64,000 bases of DNA from Leptobrachium leishanense. Taxonomy: Eukaryota > Chordata > Amphibia > Anura > Megophryidae. The position numbers and the translations under genes were made by a program. A model generated the notes under the pieces. That model worked only from the letters and a program-made list of their open reading frames with translations. It had not been told where the DNA came from and made no database searches. The stretch lies in assembly GCA_009667805.1 (NCBI GenBank), contig CM019069.1, positions 98,181,204-98,245,203 on the forward strand, given 5' to 3'. Below are positions 33,901-43,824 of this stretch, one piece after another; position 1 is the first letter of the stretch, and every line of letters begins with the position of its first letter.

Positions 33901-34419
33901 AGAATTTACTTCGGGGCTTGAGAGTGCGGGCCAGTAGAGTATCTAGTTTATTAGCCTTCTCAAAAAACAACCGACGGGACCAGAGCAGCTGTTTGGCTAC
34001 ATCGTCGAGTGATAATTGTTTCAGGGAGGAGCATGTGCGTATAAGTTCAGAGAGAAGTTCAGGGGAAGGGGAGGCCTTATGTCGCATCTCAAGGCGACGT
34101 AGGGACTGTTGTAGAGAGACGAGTAAGTGTAATTTGGTGCGTTTTCTGTGGGTGGCAATCTTAAAGAGGTGGCCCCTCATGACCGCTTTATGAGCTGCCC
34201 ATGTCGTGGATAGGGATGTCTCACCAGGTGGATTGTCTTGAAAATATTGTGTCAATAAGGTACGCAATTGTCGAATTACATCTGGGTCTCGTAGAAGGGA
34301 CGAATTTAACCTCCACGACCAGGAGGTTGCGAGCTTCGGGGTATGGAGATACAGCGCAATATCAGCATGGTCAGACCACGAGATAGAATTAATCTCGGCG
34401 CAAATCACATTGGACATAA

Positions 34420-35154
34420 GGCTGTGCAATATGGACAAAATAATCATATTGCGATTTTTTTTGAATGCATATTGCGATTGCGATTTTATTTGCGATTAGC
34501 ACATGGATACTGCCCCAGCTCACACATGGATACTGCCCCAGCTTATGGATACTGCCTCAGCTCATGGATACTGCCCCAGCACATGGATATACTGCCCCAG
34601 CACATGGATATACTGCCCCAGCACATGGATATACTGCCCCAGCACATGGATATACTGCCCCAGCACATGGATATACTGCCCCAGCACATGGATATACTGC
34701 CCCAGGAACAGGGATTTTGCCCCAGCTCACACATGGATATACTGCCCCAGCACATGGATATACTGCCCCAGCAGATGGATATAATGCCCCAGCAGATGGA
34801 TATACTGCCCCAGCAGATGGATATACTGCCCAAGCTCATGGATATTGCCCCCAGCTCATGGATACTGCCCCAGCACATTGATACTGCCCCAGCACACCTC
34901 TTTGCGCCGCGTGTTCGGCTCCCTGTGAGCTTCCGGCGGCATGGAGCTTGGGCGCTCGCCTGGGGGAACCACTTGACGAGCCGCGAGAACGCGGCTGTAC
35001 ACGTGGTTCCACCTGCGAGCGCCCAAAGCTCCATGCCGCCGGAAATTTACAGGGAGCCGATAAAATGAATAGATAAAATTGCAGCCTTATGTGATTTAGA
35101 AATTGCATGTGCTTAAATCGCGATTGTTTTGTGATTGCGATTAATTGCACAGCC
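34420..35154. mobile_element. Foldback DNA transposon inside LINE C ORF2
   Basis: The terminal inverted repeats are GGCTGTGCAAT at 34420 and its inverted copy ending at 35154. They are followed inward by AT-rich GCGATT motifs on both sides. The interior holds a 21-bp array and a long hairpin: GCTTCCGGCGGCATGGAGCT near 34929 pairs with the inverted copy near 35040, with arms of about 65 bp. No clean target duplication was found, and there is no transposase. Confidence 0.75.
34560..34840. repeat. 21-bp array, about 13 units
   Basis: Units read ACATGGATATACTGCCCCAGC. Most are identical, with variants CAGATGG and CTCATGG at the right side and a break near 34700. The array lies inside the foldback transposon and leaves all three + frames open. 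Confidence 0.85.
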
Positions 35155-36389
35155 CTATAAACCGTTAACCAAGAAAAGGTCTATGCGAGAGTAAGACCCG
35201 TGGGGAGCGGAATAGAAGGAGTAGTCTCTCACACTCGGATATAAGACACGCCATACATCAATGAGCTTTACTTGGTGTAAAAAATGGGCAAATAACTTGT
35301 CTTGTCTACCCAAGTTCGGTGTGCCTGTGGGGGCCAGGCGGTCACTCTGATCCACCGCTGGGCACGCTACAGCATTCATATCGCCTCCTAATATCACTGC
35401 CCCTCGAGGAAGGGACGATACTAAGGCGCATATGAAGCTCCAGAAGTCAACGGAGGGGGTAGTAGGAGCATAAATATTCAAGAAGTGATGGGTCATAGAG
35501 TATAGGGTACCAGTAAGCAAAACATATCGACCCTCAGTATCAATTTTTTGTGATAATAGTTGAAATGGACACGTTTTCCGAATTAAAATGGCAACTCCGT
35601 TGCGCTTGCTCAAGGCACCAGAAACAGACGCCCGTGTATAGACGTGGTCAGTTAACGAAATTTTAGCAGATTTAGTGAGGTGAGTTTCCTGGAGGAACGC
35701 GATATCAATTTTATCAGATTTGAGTGTGCGGAAGAGTAATCTACGCTTCGTAGGTGAGTTAAGGCCTTTGACTTTAAGAGAAGTTAGTTTCAGTGCCATG
35801 AGAAGCGCAACAGATCACCTCGTCCAATTAGCAGTAGGCCCATAACCCAATCACTTTCCCCAGAAATAATAAAGGCCCCAGAGAAAAGATTGTCCAATGT
35901 CCCAATAGCGCCATCCAGCAACGAGAACTGAACGCTTTTGCGATGGAAGGAAAAAACAAAAAAGAGGGAGAAGACGACATAATCAAAAAATTTATAACAA
36001 CAGGGAAATAAAAAAGAAAAAAAACAAAGTCCAAAAAGCCCGGACTTACCCATAGCCGGGACCTGAGGGGGAGAAAGGGAGAAAACCATCACGGCCATGG
36101 AGATCAAAAAAGGCCCAGTGGAGAGCCCCCACCCACAAGGAAAAAACTGGCCCCCGGGAAGGCCTTATCAAGAGGCTGTAAGAGTGTAACCATTCACTAA
36201 ACGTTAGGAGTGGGAAACAAGGAAAATACGTTCCAGTCGGAGTAGCTTTTGTAGAAAAAAGAATAGCTTCCAAAGGAAAGGAGCGCCAGGGGCAGTCCAG
36301 GAAAGTACCACAAAAAGCCATAAAAAGGAACCGGGAAGCCCATGTCTCAGCGGTAATAGAAGTCGCTATGCGAAATCGGGGACAATAGG

Positions 36390-37365
36390 TCAACGATGAG
36401 GGCGGTTCACTGTAATCCATTCCCTGGAGAGACACGGGAGCGGAGGTATAGGACCTTCAGGCGAGACGAAGTCCTCCGGGGGTTGGATAGCCAAGGCCCG
36501 GAAGAACTTAGTGGGATCCGAGTGCGGGAGCAGGACATACGTTTTCTTATTGCGGAATGCCAGGATCTTGAAAGGATGGCCCCAGGCAAATGCAATATTA
36601 TGGGAGCGAAGTAAGTTAGCGACAGGCTTCCATAAACGGCATCGGCGAATGGTGTCAGGAGAAATATCCTGGAAAAGCTGCAGGGGAGTCCCATCGTATA
36701 GTATCGGCTTAGTACGTTTTTTCTTGAGGATAAGTTCTTTTGTGGAAAAGTGTAAAAAGCAGACAATGATATCACGAGGGCGTTCATCGGCAGTGCTGCG
36801 GGCACGTAGAGCTCTGTGGGTGCAATCGAGTTCCCAAGCATGGTCTGGGAGCTCTGGAGCTAGCGGTCGAAGCATGGCGACAATAAAATCCCCCAGGGGG
36901 GTCATCTTCCGCCCATTCAGGCAGACCTCGGATCCTCAAATTATTCCTTCAGGACCTATTGGTCAGATCTTCCAATTGAGCTTCTAGCTAATCAACCTTA
37001 TGGGACATAGCATTAGAGTGGTCAATAAGGGAGTTATAGGCCCCTGAGAGTTCTTCAGTGCGATCCTCCAGATCTGAGGTACGCTGTCCCAAGGCCAGGA
37101 TGTCAGTCTGTAGGGCCTTCGTATTGCGATCCATCTCGCCAGCTAAAAATGTTCTCATCTCGGCCATTTGACTCAATATAGTGGCAGCATCTGCTCGGCT
37201 TACCCCTGAGTCCGACTCCCCTCCATCCTCATCTCCAGAACCGACAGCGGAGGTAGGCCGCGATTTCGGATGGCCGCCATCTTGGAGGGCTGTGGTCCGT
37301 CGCGTTGTAAACAGCGGCGCGACAGCCGCGTCTTTAGATTTCGCCGATTTGGCGGGTCCGGGCAT
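36390..37365 (-). pseudogene. LINE C ORF1
   Basis: ATG 37365 starts MPGPAKSAKSKDAAVAP. Coiled-coil-like heptads (about 37210-36990; LALGQRTSDLEDRTEEL) are followed by a stop/frameshift at about 36988-36905. The RRM/C-terminal part continues from about 36905 to the stop at 36390 (LFQDISPDTIRRCRLWKPVA near 36690-36630; IAFAWGHPF). This is the ORF1p layout of L1 elements. Confidence 0.8.
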
Positions 37366-37502
37366 GGTCTGGGTCCCTTGCGGTATTCAGCGGTGAGTAA
37401 CAAAGTCCCGGGGGGAGAGGATATTCGCGGTTTGCAGAGCGGGTGTAGCGGAGCTCAGGCACTAAGCGGCCATCTTAGGTGACGGCCTATGCATTGTATT
37501 TT

Positions 37503-38563
37503 GGTGTATACCTTACAGAGTGTGAGAAGTCTTACATACAGATATGTGCTTTGCATTTCATTCTATATGCCTTACATGAAACGTATTCTACAAAATCACC
37601 AACAGGACTAACCAAGCTCTGTGACGATAGGAGATGTGTTGCTTTGTCATCTGGTCCAGTGATCATAGAGGAAACTAACTCGAGTGAGAATCAAGAACAA
37701 CCAACACAAATTTCTGTCTTGGAGATTTCTCTTATTCTGGAAGTTTGCAAGCAGGACACCTAGTTTTGTTACAATGGGAGGGTCATAGAATCATGGATTA
37801 CAAACCAATAAACATTTGACACGTCAGACAATTTCAAAAAAGGGTTTCAGCACACACATTTGTCAAACAATCTGACATGACACTAGAGATGTTTTTTTCT
37901 ACTCTGAGCCGTTACATAGACTTCGCAGGCATTTCCTATTTTTACCCAGTAAGTTACATAGGAAAGGCGTTAACAATAAACCATCTGTATCCTACCAACT
38001 TCCTCTTGGCTAGCTTCGAGAGGAAATTAAGTTGAATACAAAATATGCACTCATTGTGTTCAAACAGGAAGGGAAGGGAAAAAACAGACACCGCATCATA
38101 CTGGTTAACACAATAGGCAAGTTATGTATTTTGAAGACAGTCCCTATAAATTTGAATATCAGAAATTACAAGACATATAGATATACACTATATTGCCAAA
38201 GGTATTCGCTCACATGTCTTGACTCGCATATGGATGGGTGAGCGAATACTTTTGGCAATATAGTGTATATATTCATACAGGGAATTAAAAAATATCTATC
38301 AATTCCTTCTTTTGATTACATATCACCTGTGATCACTAATTAAGAAATAAAACTAAACTAGACTAGTTAACCTGTTACAGTTGGGGTCACAGTGTCATCA
38401 TGTTATACCTATAAGTCATTCCAATACTCAGAAAGGAAGAAAGAAAGGTTAGTAATTAATCATAAGAGGAGAACGGTGGAAAGGAATCACAGTAGGTGGG
38501 GTGGAAGTGCAGGATAGGCTGGCATAGGTGACTTAGAAACGCAACATTTCTCAAGGCACAGCA
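37503..38563. other. Unassigned segment with a Tc1-type MITE
   Basis: 37503-37580 is the end of the palindromic array. 38181-38270 is a near-perfect hairpin with ends TACACTATATTGCCAAAGGT and its inverted copy TTTGGCAATATAGTGTATAT, a small Tc1/mariner-type MITE with AT-rich flanks. The remainder may include a decayed LTR of the retrovirus-like element that follows, but I could not delimit one. Confidence 0.5.
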
Positions 38564-40187
38564 TCAACAAATTTGTAAAAAAATGGTAATAACAACCATA
38601 ACGAGATACATTAAACCATGTAAAATAGTTGAACCTAGGCTACCAAAAATAGAACTATGGCCAAAGGTCCAATCAAACCCATCTAAGGGACTTAATACTT
38701 TCCTGAGTTGGGTTTGAATTTCCTCAATATCATGTATATCCTGAGAAACTTCACCTGAGATGTCACCAATGTGAAAACAACAATGGGTCAAATTAAGAAG
38801 ACCGCATACACCACCCCTCTTTCATTAACAATCAAGGGCCATACGATTCTGGATTACTGCATCTATGATTTGACGTTGCTCAGCAGATAGAACTGCTAGA
38901 GCATGTGTAGTGTGATTAAACATGTCTTCAACCAAGTCTACAAAAAGGTTAATTTCAGAATACAAACGAGCAATACCATATGCGGGTAACATGATCCCGC
39001 CAAATCGCTCTGCTTCAGAGGTTTTGACAGATATGGAGGAACGACGAGAGCGATGTACAGTCGTATGGAGGTTAATGCGCATACCAGATGGAACATAAGG
39101 GTGAATGGTATGGGATGGACCAATAAGACCCAAAACACACTCACCAACATAGGTTCTAGGTATTACCAGATATGCCCATTTACCACATAACCAATAAAAA
39201 GGGGGATTAAGGGGCAAGGTAGCATAAGCATTAATATAATATGTTGCAACCATTATCATACTAGAGTATGTGCCATCTTCCACTTGCAAAGTCCAATCTT
39301 GTGGACTGTTGGAATTACGCAGGCTAAATTTCCCAAAAGATGCTACATTCCACACGGTATTTTTATACAAAATATGGGTAGCATTAATACACCCAAACAT
39401 GAAATCAGCATAGTTGGCGTTGCCAACACTTACAGGGAAGGTTTTATCCATCCATTGCCATAAACTTACACATTTATTGGGTATATCTGGGTTAGAACAA
39501 AGGGGGGAGGACACTAACTTGGAGTGCCAAATGGTGCTGGACTGGGAAGAAGAACTATTACCGTAAAGAAAGGAGACACTAAAGGTGGCTTGTAGATTCA
39601 TCTCAGAATTATTGGGGACATACATATGATCCATTATAACCTGGCAAGGAGGTTCCTTTCTGTTAGGTTCTGGGAAAGGCATTTTACCAGTAGTATTAAA
39701 TCTCATTTGTATTACTGCAGTACCACGATGTTCCTGTACAAGGGGAGCACGGATAAAAGTGGCAACTGGATGGTTAGTAGTTTTAGAAAAAGTAGGCAGT
39801 GAAAATAAATAATCATCAAAAAAGACTAAGATTCAAAGCAACACCCTCATATGGTATGCCATGTTTAGAACTAGTCGGTTTGACCATACATATCCAGCAG
39901 GACTTGTTCAAACCTGAAAGTTCATATATAGTCTGAGCAGCATGTGCATAGTTATTAGGTCGATGCAAGTCTCTTTTGAATCGCATATTAAACACTGGAG
40001 GACGAGCAAAGGAGATATTGTGGGGACCTACAATATCTTCCCAAAAACATCGATGATAGTAACACAAACTACCAGTAAGTATAATTAGGTAGATCACGAT
40101 AATTAAAAGGGAACCAACAAAAAATAAAACGGTTCTTGGAAAAAGAGCAAAACATCTTGGTAGTAGTTCTAGCAATAGACATTGCAA
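38564..40187 (-). pseudogene. ERV env remnant
   Basis: This is a decayed envelope gene in at least three pieces on the minus strand: 40187-39816, 39706-38825 and 38791-38564. The first piece shows a hydrophobic segment near its N-terminus, a basic cleavage-like patch and a CXXC motif typical of gamma-type surface subunits. The middle piece has many Asn-X-Ser/Thr sites and ends in a heptad-rich region of the transmembrane-subunit type. The last piece has a hydrophobic membrane anchor near its end. Stops and frameshifts between the pieces prevent any full-length product. Confidence 0.75.
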
Positions 40188-40528
40188 GTGTAAAATCAGA
40201 GTTAATACAGTATGTATTACTTTGTGAAGGAGGAAAAGTTAATCAAAAAATGGACAGTTTGTGTAAATGAGGGGGGAAAAAAAGGTACTACGCTTCAGGT
40301 CAAATAGGAAACTTAATAGGCATAAAAATAAATTGAGGGGGAAACTATTCTTCAGCTGGGAAACCAGCCAACAGTTTAGCAGGGGCTTACAAATGCTGAG
40401 GCCCACACTCCAGATTCTTCAGCGGTATACTGCCACAGGAGGAGGTTACCAGCTGGAGTCAGATGCAAGCACTCGTACAGATGCAGGTTGCCCTCCAGGG
40501 ACCTGTGGTCAGCTAGAAGCAGGAGCCA

Positions 40529-43500
40529 CTACGATTCCACATCCAGGGTTGAGGTCACAGGTGGATCAGGAATGAAGTCATCAGGGATGAATGGCGCTTT
40601 CTTTATCCTTGATGCATGGATCCAGGAAGGTGATTCATAAGTCAGCACGGCCGTTCTGGTTACAGCGAGGACTGTAGTCGGTTCTCCATATGGTGGATCG
40701 ATGGTTTTGTGACGATGCAGGGCCTTCACGAGCACTCGATCTCCTGGAACGAAACGATGAGTAGGCTCTGTGGAGAGAGGCAGAAAAGAGCAGGAGACAG
40801 TTCTATGGAAATTATGCAATGTTTTAAGCAACTGAGTAACATGCTTCCCTAAATTCATCCAGATCACCTGGTAGCATGACCAGGGGACCTTGCTTAGGAA
40901 AACATGGGGTAGGAAAGGGTCTTCCCATGAGAACTTCAAAGTGGGAGAGACCAGTGACAGAATGGGGGGTCATTCTTATTTCTGCAAGAATGGCTTTTCT
41001 GAGCTTGTCTTTCACAGTACGATTTTGGTGCTCGACCATTCCAGAACTTTCCACAAGGTAGGGTAGGGGAACTTCCATTGAATGGCCATTAATTTTACCA
41101 ATTCCTGTGTGACCTTGGAGGTAAAGTCAGGACCATTATCTGAATCAATAGAAATGGGGCAGCCATATCTGGGCATTAATTTATTACAAAGAATTTTGGC
41201 AACAGTTCGGGCATTTTCTCTTGCAGTAGGGAAGGCTTCAGGTCATTTAGAAAATTTGTCAATTATTACCAGAAGGAAATTCAGGTTACCTTTTGCAGTG
41301 GGCATGTGTGTGAAATCAATCTGAAGTTCCTGGAATGGGCCATTAGCGGGCGGTAGGTGTTCGGTTTAAACTTTTGGGCCCTAGATATTATTTCTGACGC
41401 ATATAAGGCAACGAGAAAGTTGGGAATTAATCATAGCATTAAGATTACAAACAGAAATTGTTTAGCCATTTCGCTGTATGCTAGTTTGGGAGATCTGTGA
41501 CCAGGACCATGAAAAGAAAAAATAAAGAGGGGGGCTGCTGCAGCTGGTAAGCCCACTCTCCCTCCTTTCTCAAATTCTAACATCAGGCGGAATTTCTTAA
41601 AACTTCACAAGGCCTTCTGAGGCCCAATGAAAAATGTCAGCTTCAGTAGCACCTGCCTGGAGTTCTTTAAGCATCCATTTCTGGGGTAGCAGAAAGTGAG
41701 AAAGGTAGCAGATGACAATTGGAGGGTGAGGAACAAGAGAAATGGTAGGAGATGAAAGAGCAGCAGCTTTAAACGTAGCATCAGCAAAGTGATTGCCACG
41801 AGAAACAAAAGAGTCAACAGGGTCATGACCTTTGCATTTGACAACAGCAAGACGAGAAGGCGATAGAATAGCAGACATGAGATCAGAATGAGAAATAGGA
41901 CGACCATCAGCAGTAGTAAAACCACGGCGGTGCCAGAGAGCACCAAAATCACGCACAACACCAAATGCATACCGAGAGTCAGTATAAATAGTGACAGGCA
42001 GATCTTTAAAAAGTTTACATGCAGCTGTTAAAGCAAAAAGTTCAGCAGCTTGAGAAGAATTTGGAGGAATAGAAGCAGATTCAAGCACAATGTCAGGCAA
42101 TTCAACCACAGCATAACCAATCAGATACTGGGAATCAGAGGGATGAGAACAGGAGCCATCAACAAAGATATGACAAACATCAGGACCTTCTAGAGGAGTG
42201 TCACAAAGATCAGATCTAGGAGAGGTTGTTAGTTGAATGAGAGGAAGATAGTCATGTAATTCACGAGGCTCCTCATGGCCTTCGCGTAAGCGCAGAAGGG
42301 CACTAAGGACAGCAGAGGGACCAGAACAGTATTTGACAGACAAATTGGAGGTGGAAGTTAGTATAGTTTCATAACCAGACAAACATTGGGAAGAAATGTG
42401 CTGGGTAGAGAGGTTACGAAGTACATGCAAGACATTGTATGGAGAATAGTGTCAGTACCTAGGGTTAAGGAGTGGAGACAATTGGGCATTCCCTGGACAA
42501 CAGGGGGCAGGACTTTTGACAAAAATGCAGTTGGACGCAGCGCCCCCCCGTGGACCTGTGCAAGAACAGCCGCCATTGTGCACCCATCCTCCCTACAGTA
42601 GAGGTGGAAAGGCAGTTTATAGTTCGGTAGCCCCAGTGCCGGTGCAGTGGCCAACCGTTTCTTTAACGTATCAAAGGCAGACACCATGTCCAGAGACCAA
42701 ACAATTTGGTCTGGACCGGTGCAAGCAGCAGACGCACGAAGAACAGAGTCATAATAGGAACAGTCTGGTATCCAGTGGCGGCAAAAGTTAACCATCCCTA
42801 GAAAAGACAACATGTCTGTTTTGGAGGCAGGACGCTTGAGCAGGCTCTGAATGCGGGATGGTGAGAGGACACGAGATCCCTCAGTGAGAATGAAACCCAA
42901 GTACTCGACAGAGGTGGAGCAAAATTGCATCTTTTTTCTGGACACCTTGTGGCCTTCTGAGTGTAAGTGGTTGAGGAGAGCAACAGAGTCAATGTGACAT
43001 GCAGCTTGGCTGAGGCTACAAAGAAGGAGGTCATCCATATACTGTAGTAAGGTGGAGCCTTCCAGCGGACTGTAACTTAACAGAGTCTCACGAGACTTTT
43101 CCCTGAGGGAAGACAGACCAAGAAAACTGGGATCCTTCAAAAGTAAAAGCCAAAAGGGGCTGTATATCTGGATGTACTGGGACAGAAAAAAAAAGGCATT
43201 TTTTAGGTCTATGACTGTAAAATGTGTTGTGTAGAGTCTGGGGGTATGGAGGTGAGAAGGGTTGGGAGGTCAGGTACAATTGGAGAAATAGGAATTATGA
43301 TTTCATTGAGAGATCTGAAATCCTGAGTAGAGCGATATCCATCTCCTTTAGGCACAGGATTTACAGGAGTGTTGTACGAACTTAGAATGGGATGCAGAAT
43401 GCCAGTAGCAAGGAAGCGGTGAATGAATTCACTTATTCCTTCAATTTTAGCAGGTGACAGATTATATTGCTTGTGATAGACAGGAGAAGTAGATGCTTGC

Positions 43501-43601
43501 AGGTTAGCAGAGTAAGGAGTGCAAGAGATAGAACCAACATCATAATCATCAGTGGCCCATACATCAGAGTGAACAGAGTCAGACAATTCAAAATCAGTCA
43601 T
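40529..43601 (-). pseudogene. ERV pol remnant (RT, RNase H, integrase)
   Basis: The reverse transcriptase N-terminal part is at 43601-43209. A frame change precedes the catalytic YMDD (about 43046-43035). The connection follows to about 42400. RNase H lies at about 42290-41750, where the DGS, AE and TDS acidic motifs are visible. The integrase core is heavily broken (about 41400-40950), and a C-terminal integrase-like segment runs from 40939 to 40529. At least four frame breaks are present, so no enzyme can be made. Confidence 0.85.
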
Positions 43602-43824
43602 GGAAAGGAAAGCAGATGGTGGGGGAGGAAGAGGGAAGGGGAGAGAGGGAGGGAAGGGGAGAGCGGGAGAGGGAGGGAGGACACTGCTAGGAGCAGTTTC
43701 AAGGGGAAACTTATAAGTTATATGAACTTAACATTTTTAAGTTCATATAAATACATGTTAGTTTACATGTTGAACACATTACACATTCAAAACATTTAAT
43801 TTGTGAACTTAGTGCCTAGCGCCT
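43602..43824. other. Purine-rich tract and hairpin at ERV/minisatellite junction
   Basis: 43618-43682 is almost pure GGGAGA-type purine. 43719-43731 (TATATGAACTTAA) and 43737-43749 (TTAAGTTCATATA) form a perfect 13-bp stem with a 5-nt loop. No gene is seen. Confidence 0.6.

Larger units (their letters stand above)
31290..35799 (-). pseudogene. LINE C ORF2 (endonuclease and RT), broken
   Basis: The endonuclease starts at 35799 (MALKLTSLKVKGLNSPTKRR) with FLQETHL, a GGDMNAV block and SRIDLFLVNG (ending about 35157). The insertion 34420-35154 splits it. It resumes with SISWSDHADIALYL (about 34396-34355). RT landmarks are GTKAPGPDGF (about 33640-33611), [21 protein letters not shown] next to a TAG at about 33252, [14 protein letters not shown] (about 33093-33052) and catalytic YADD (about 32955-32944). 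A TGA near 33014 occupies an Arg-type codon. The Cys/His motif with HMWWDCP lies at about 31643-31623. The stop is TAA at 31292-31290. Several stops and shifts leave it inactive. Confidence 0.88.
30963..37487 (-). mobile_element. L1/Tx1-like LINE C, near full length
   Basis: This is a two-ORF LINE on the minus strand. The T run near 30961-30968 is the complement of its A tail. The duplication TATGCATTGTATTTT (30948-30962 and 37488-37502; 15 bp) brackets it. ORF1 is 37365-36390, ORF2 is 35799-31290, and the 3' UTR is 31289-30963. A 0.74-kb DNA transposon sits inside ORF2. Without it the element is about 5.8 kb. Confidence 0.9.
38564..43601 (-). mobile_element. Endogenous retrovirus remnant (pol-env)
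   Basis: Read on the minus strand, pol is followed by env, as in retroviruses. No gag or protease was seen upstream of pol, where the sequence ends in a purine-rich tract and then the minisatellite. LTRs and PBS were not recognised at either side. General RT/RNase H type and env layout suggest a class I (gamma/epsilon-like) relative; this is tentative. All frames are interrupted. Confidence 0.85.

Noticed and set aside
34465..34881. Open frames across the 21-bp array
   Set aside because: The unit length is a multiple of three without stops, and the frames end at the array edges in a transposon with no coding capacity.
37479..38241. ORFs of 94 and 69 residues before the ERV
   Set aside because: They have no known motif, overlap repeat and MITE sequence and lack splice or start support.
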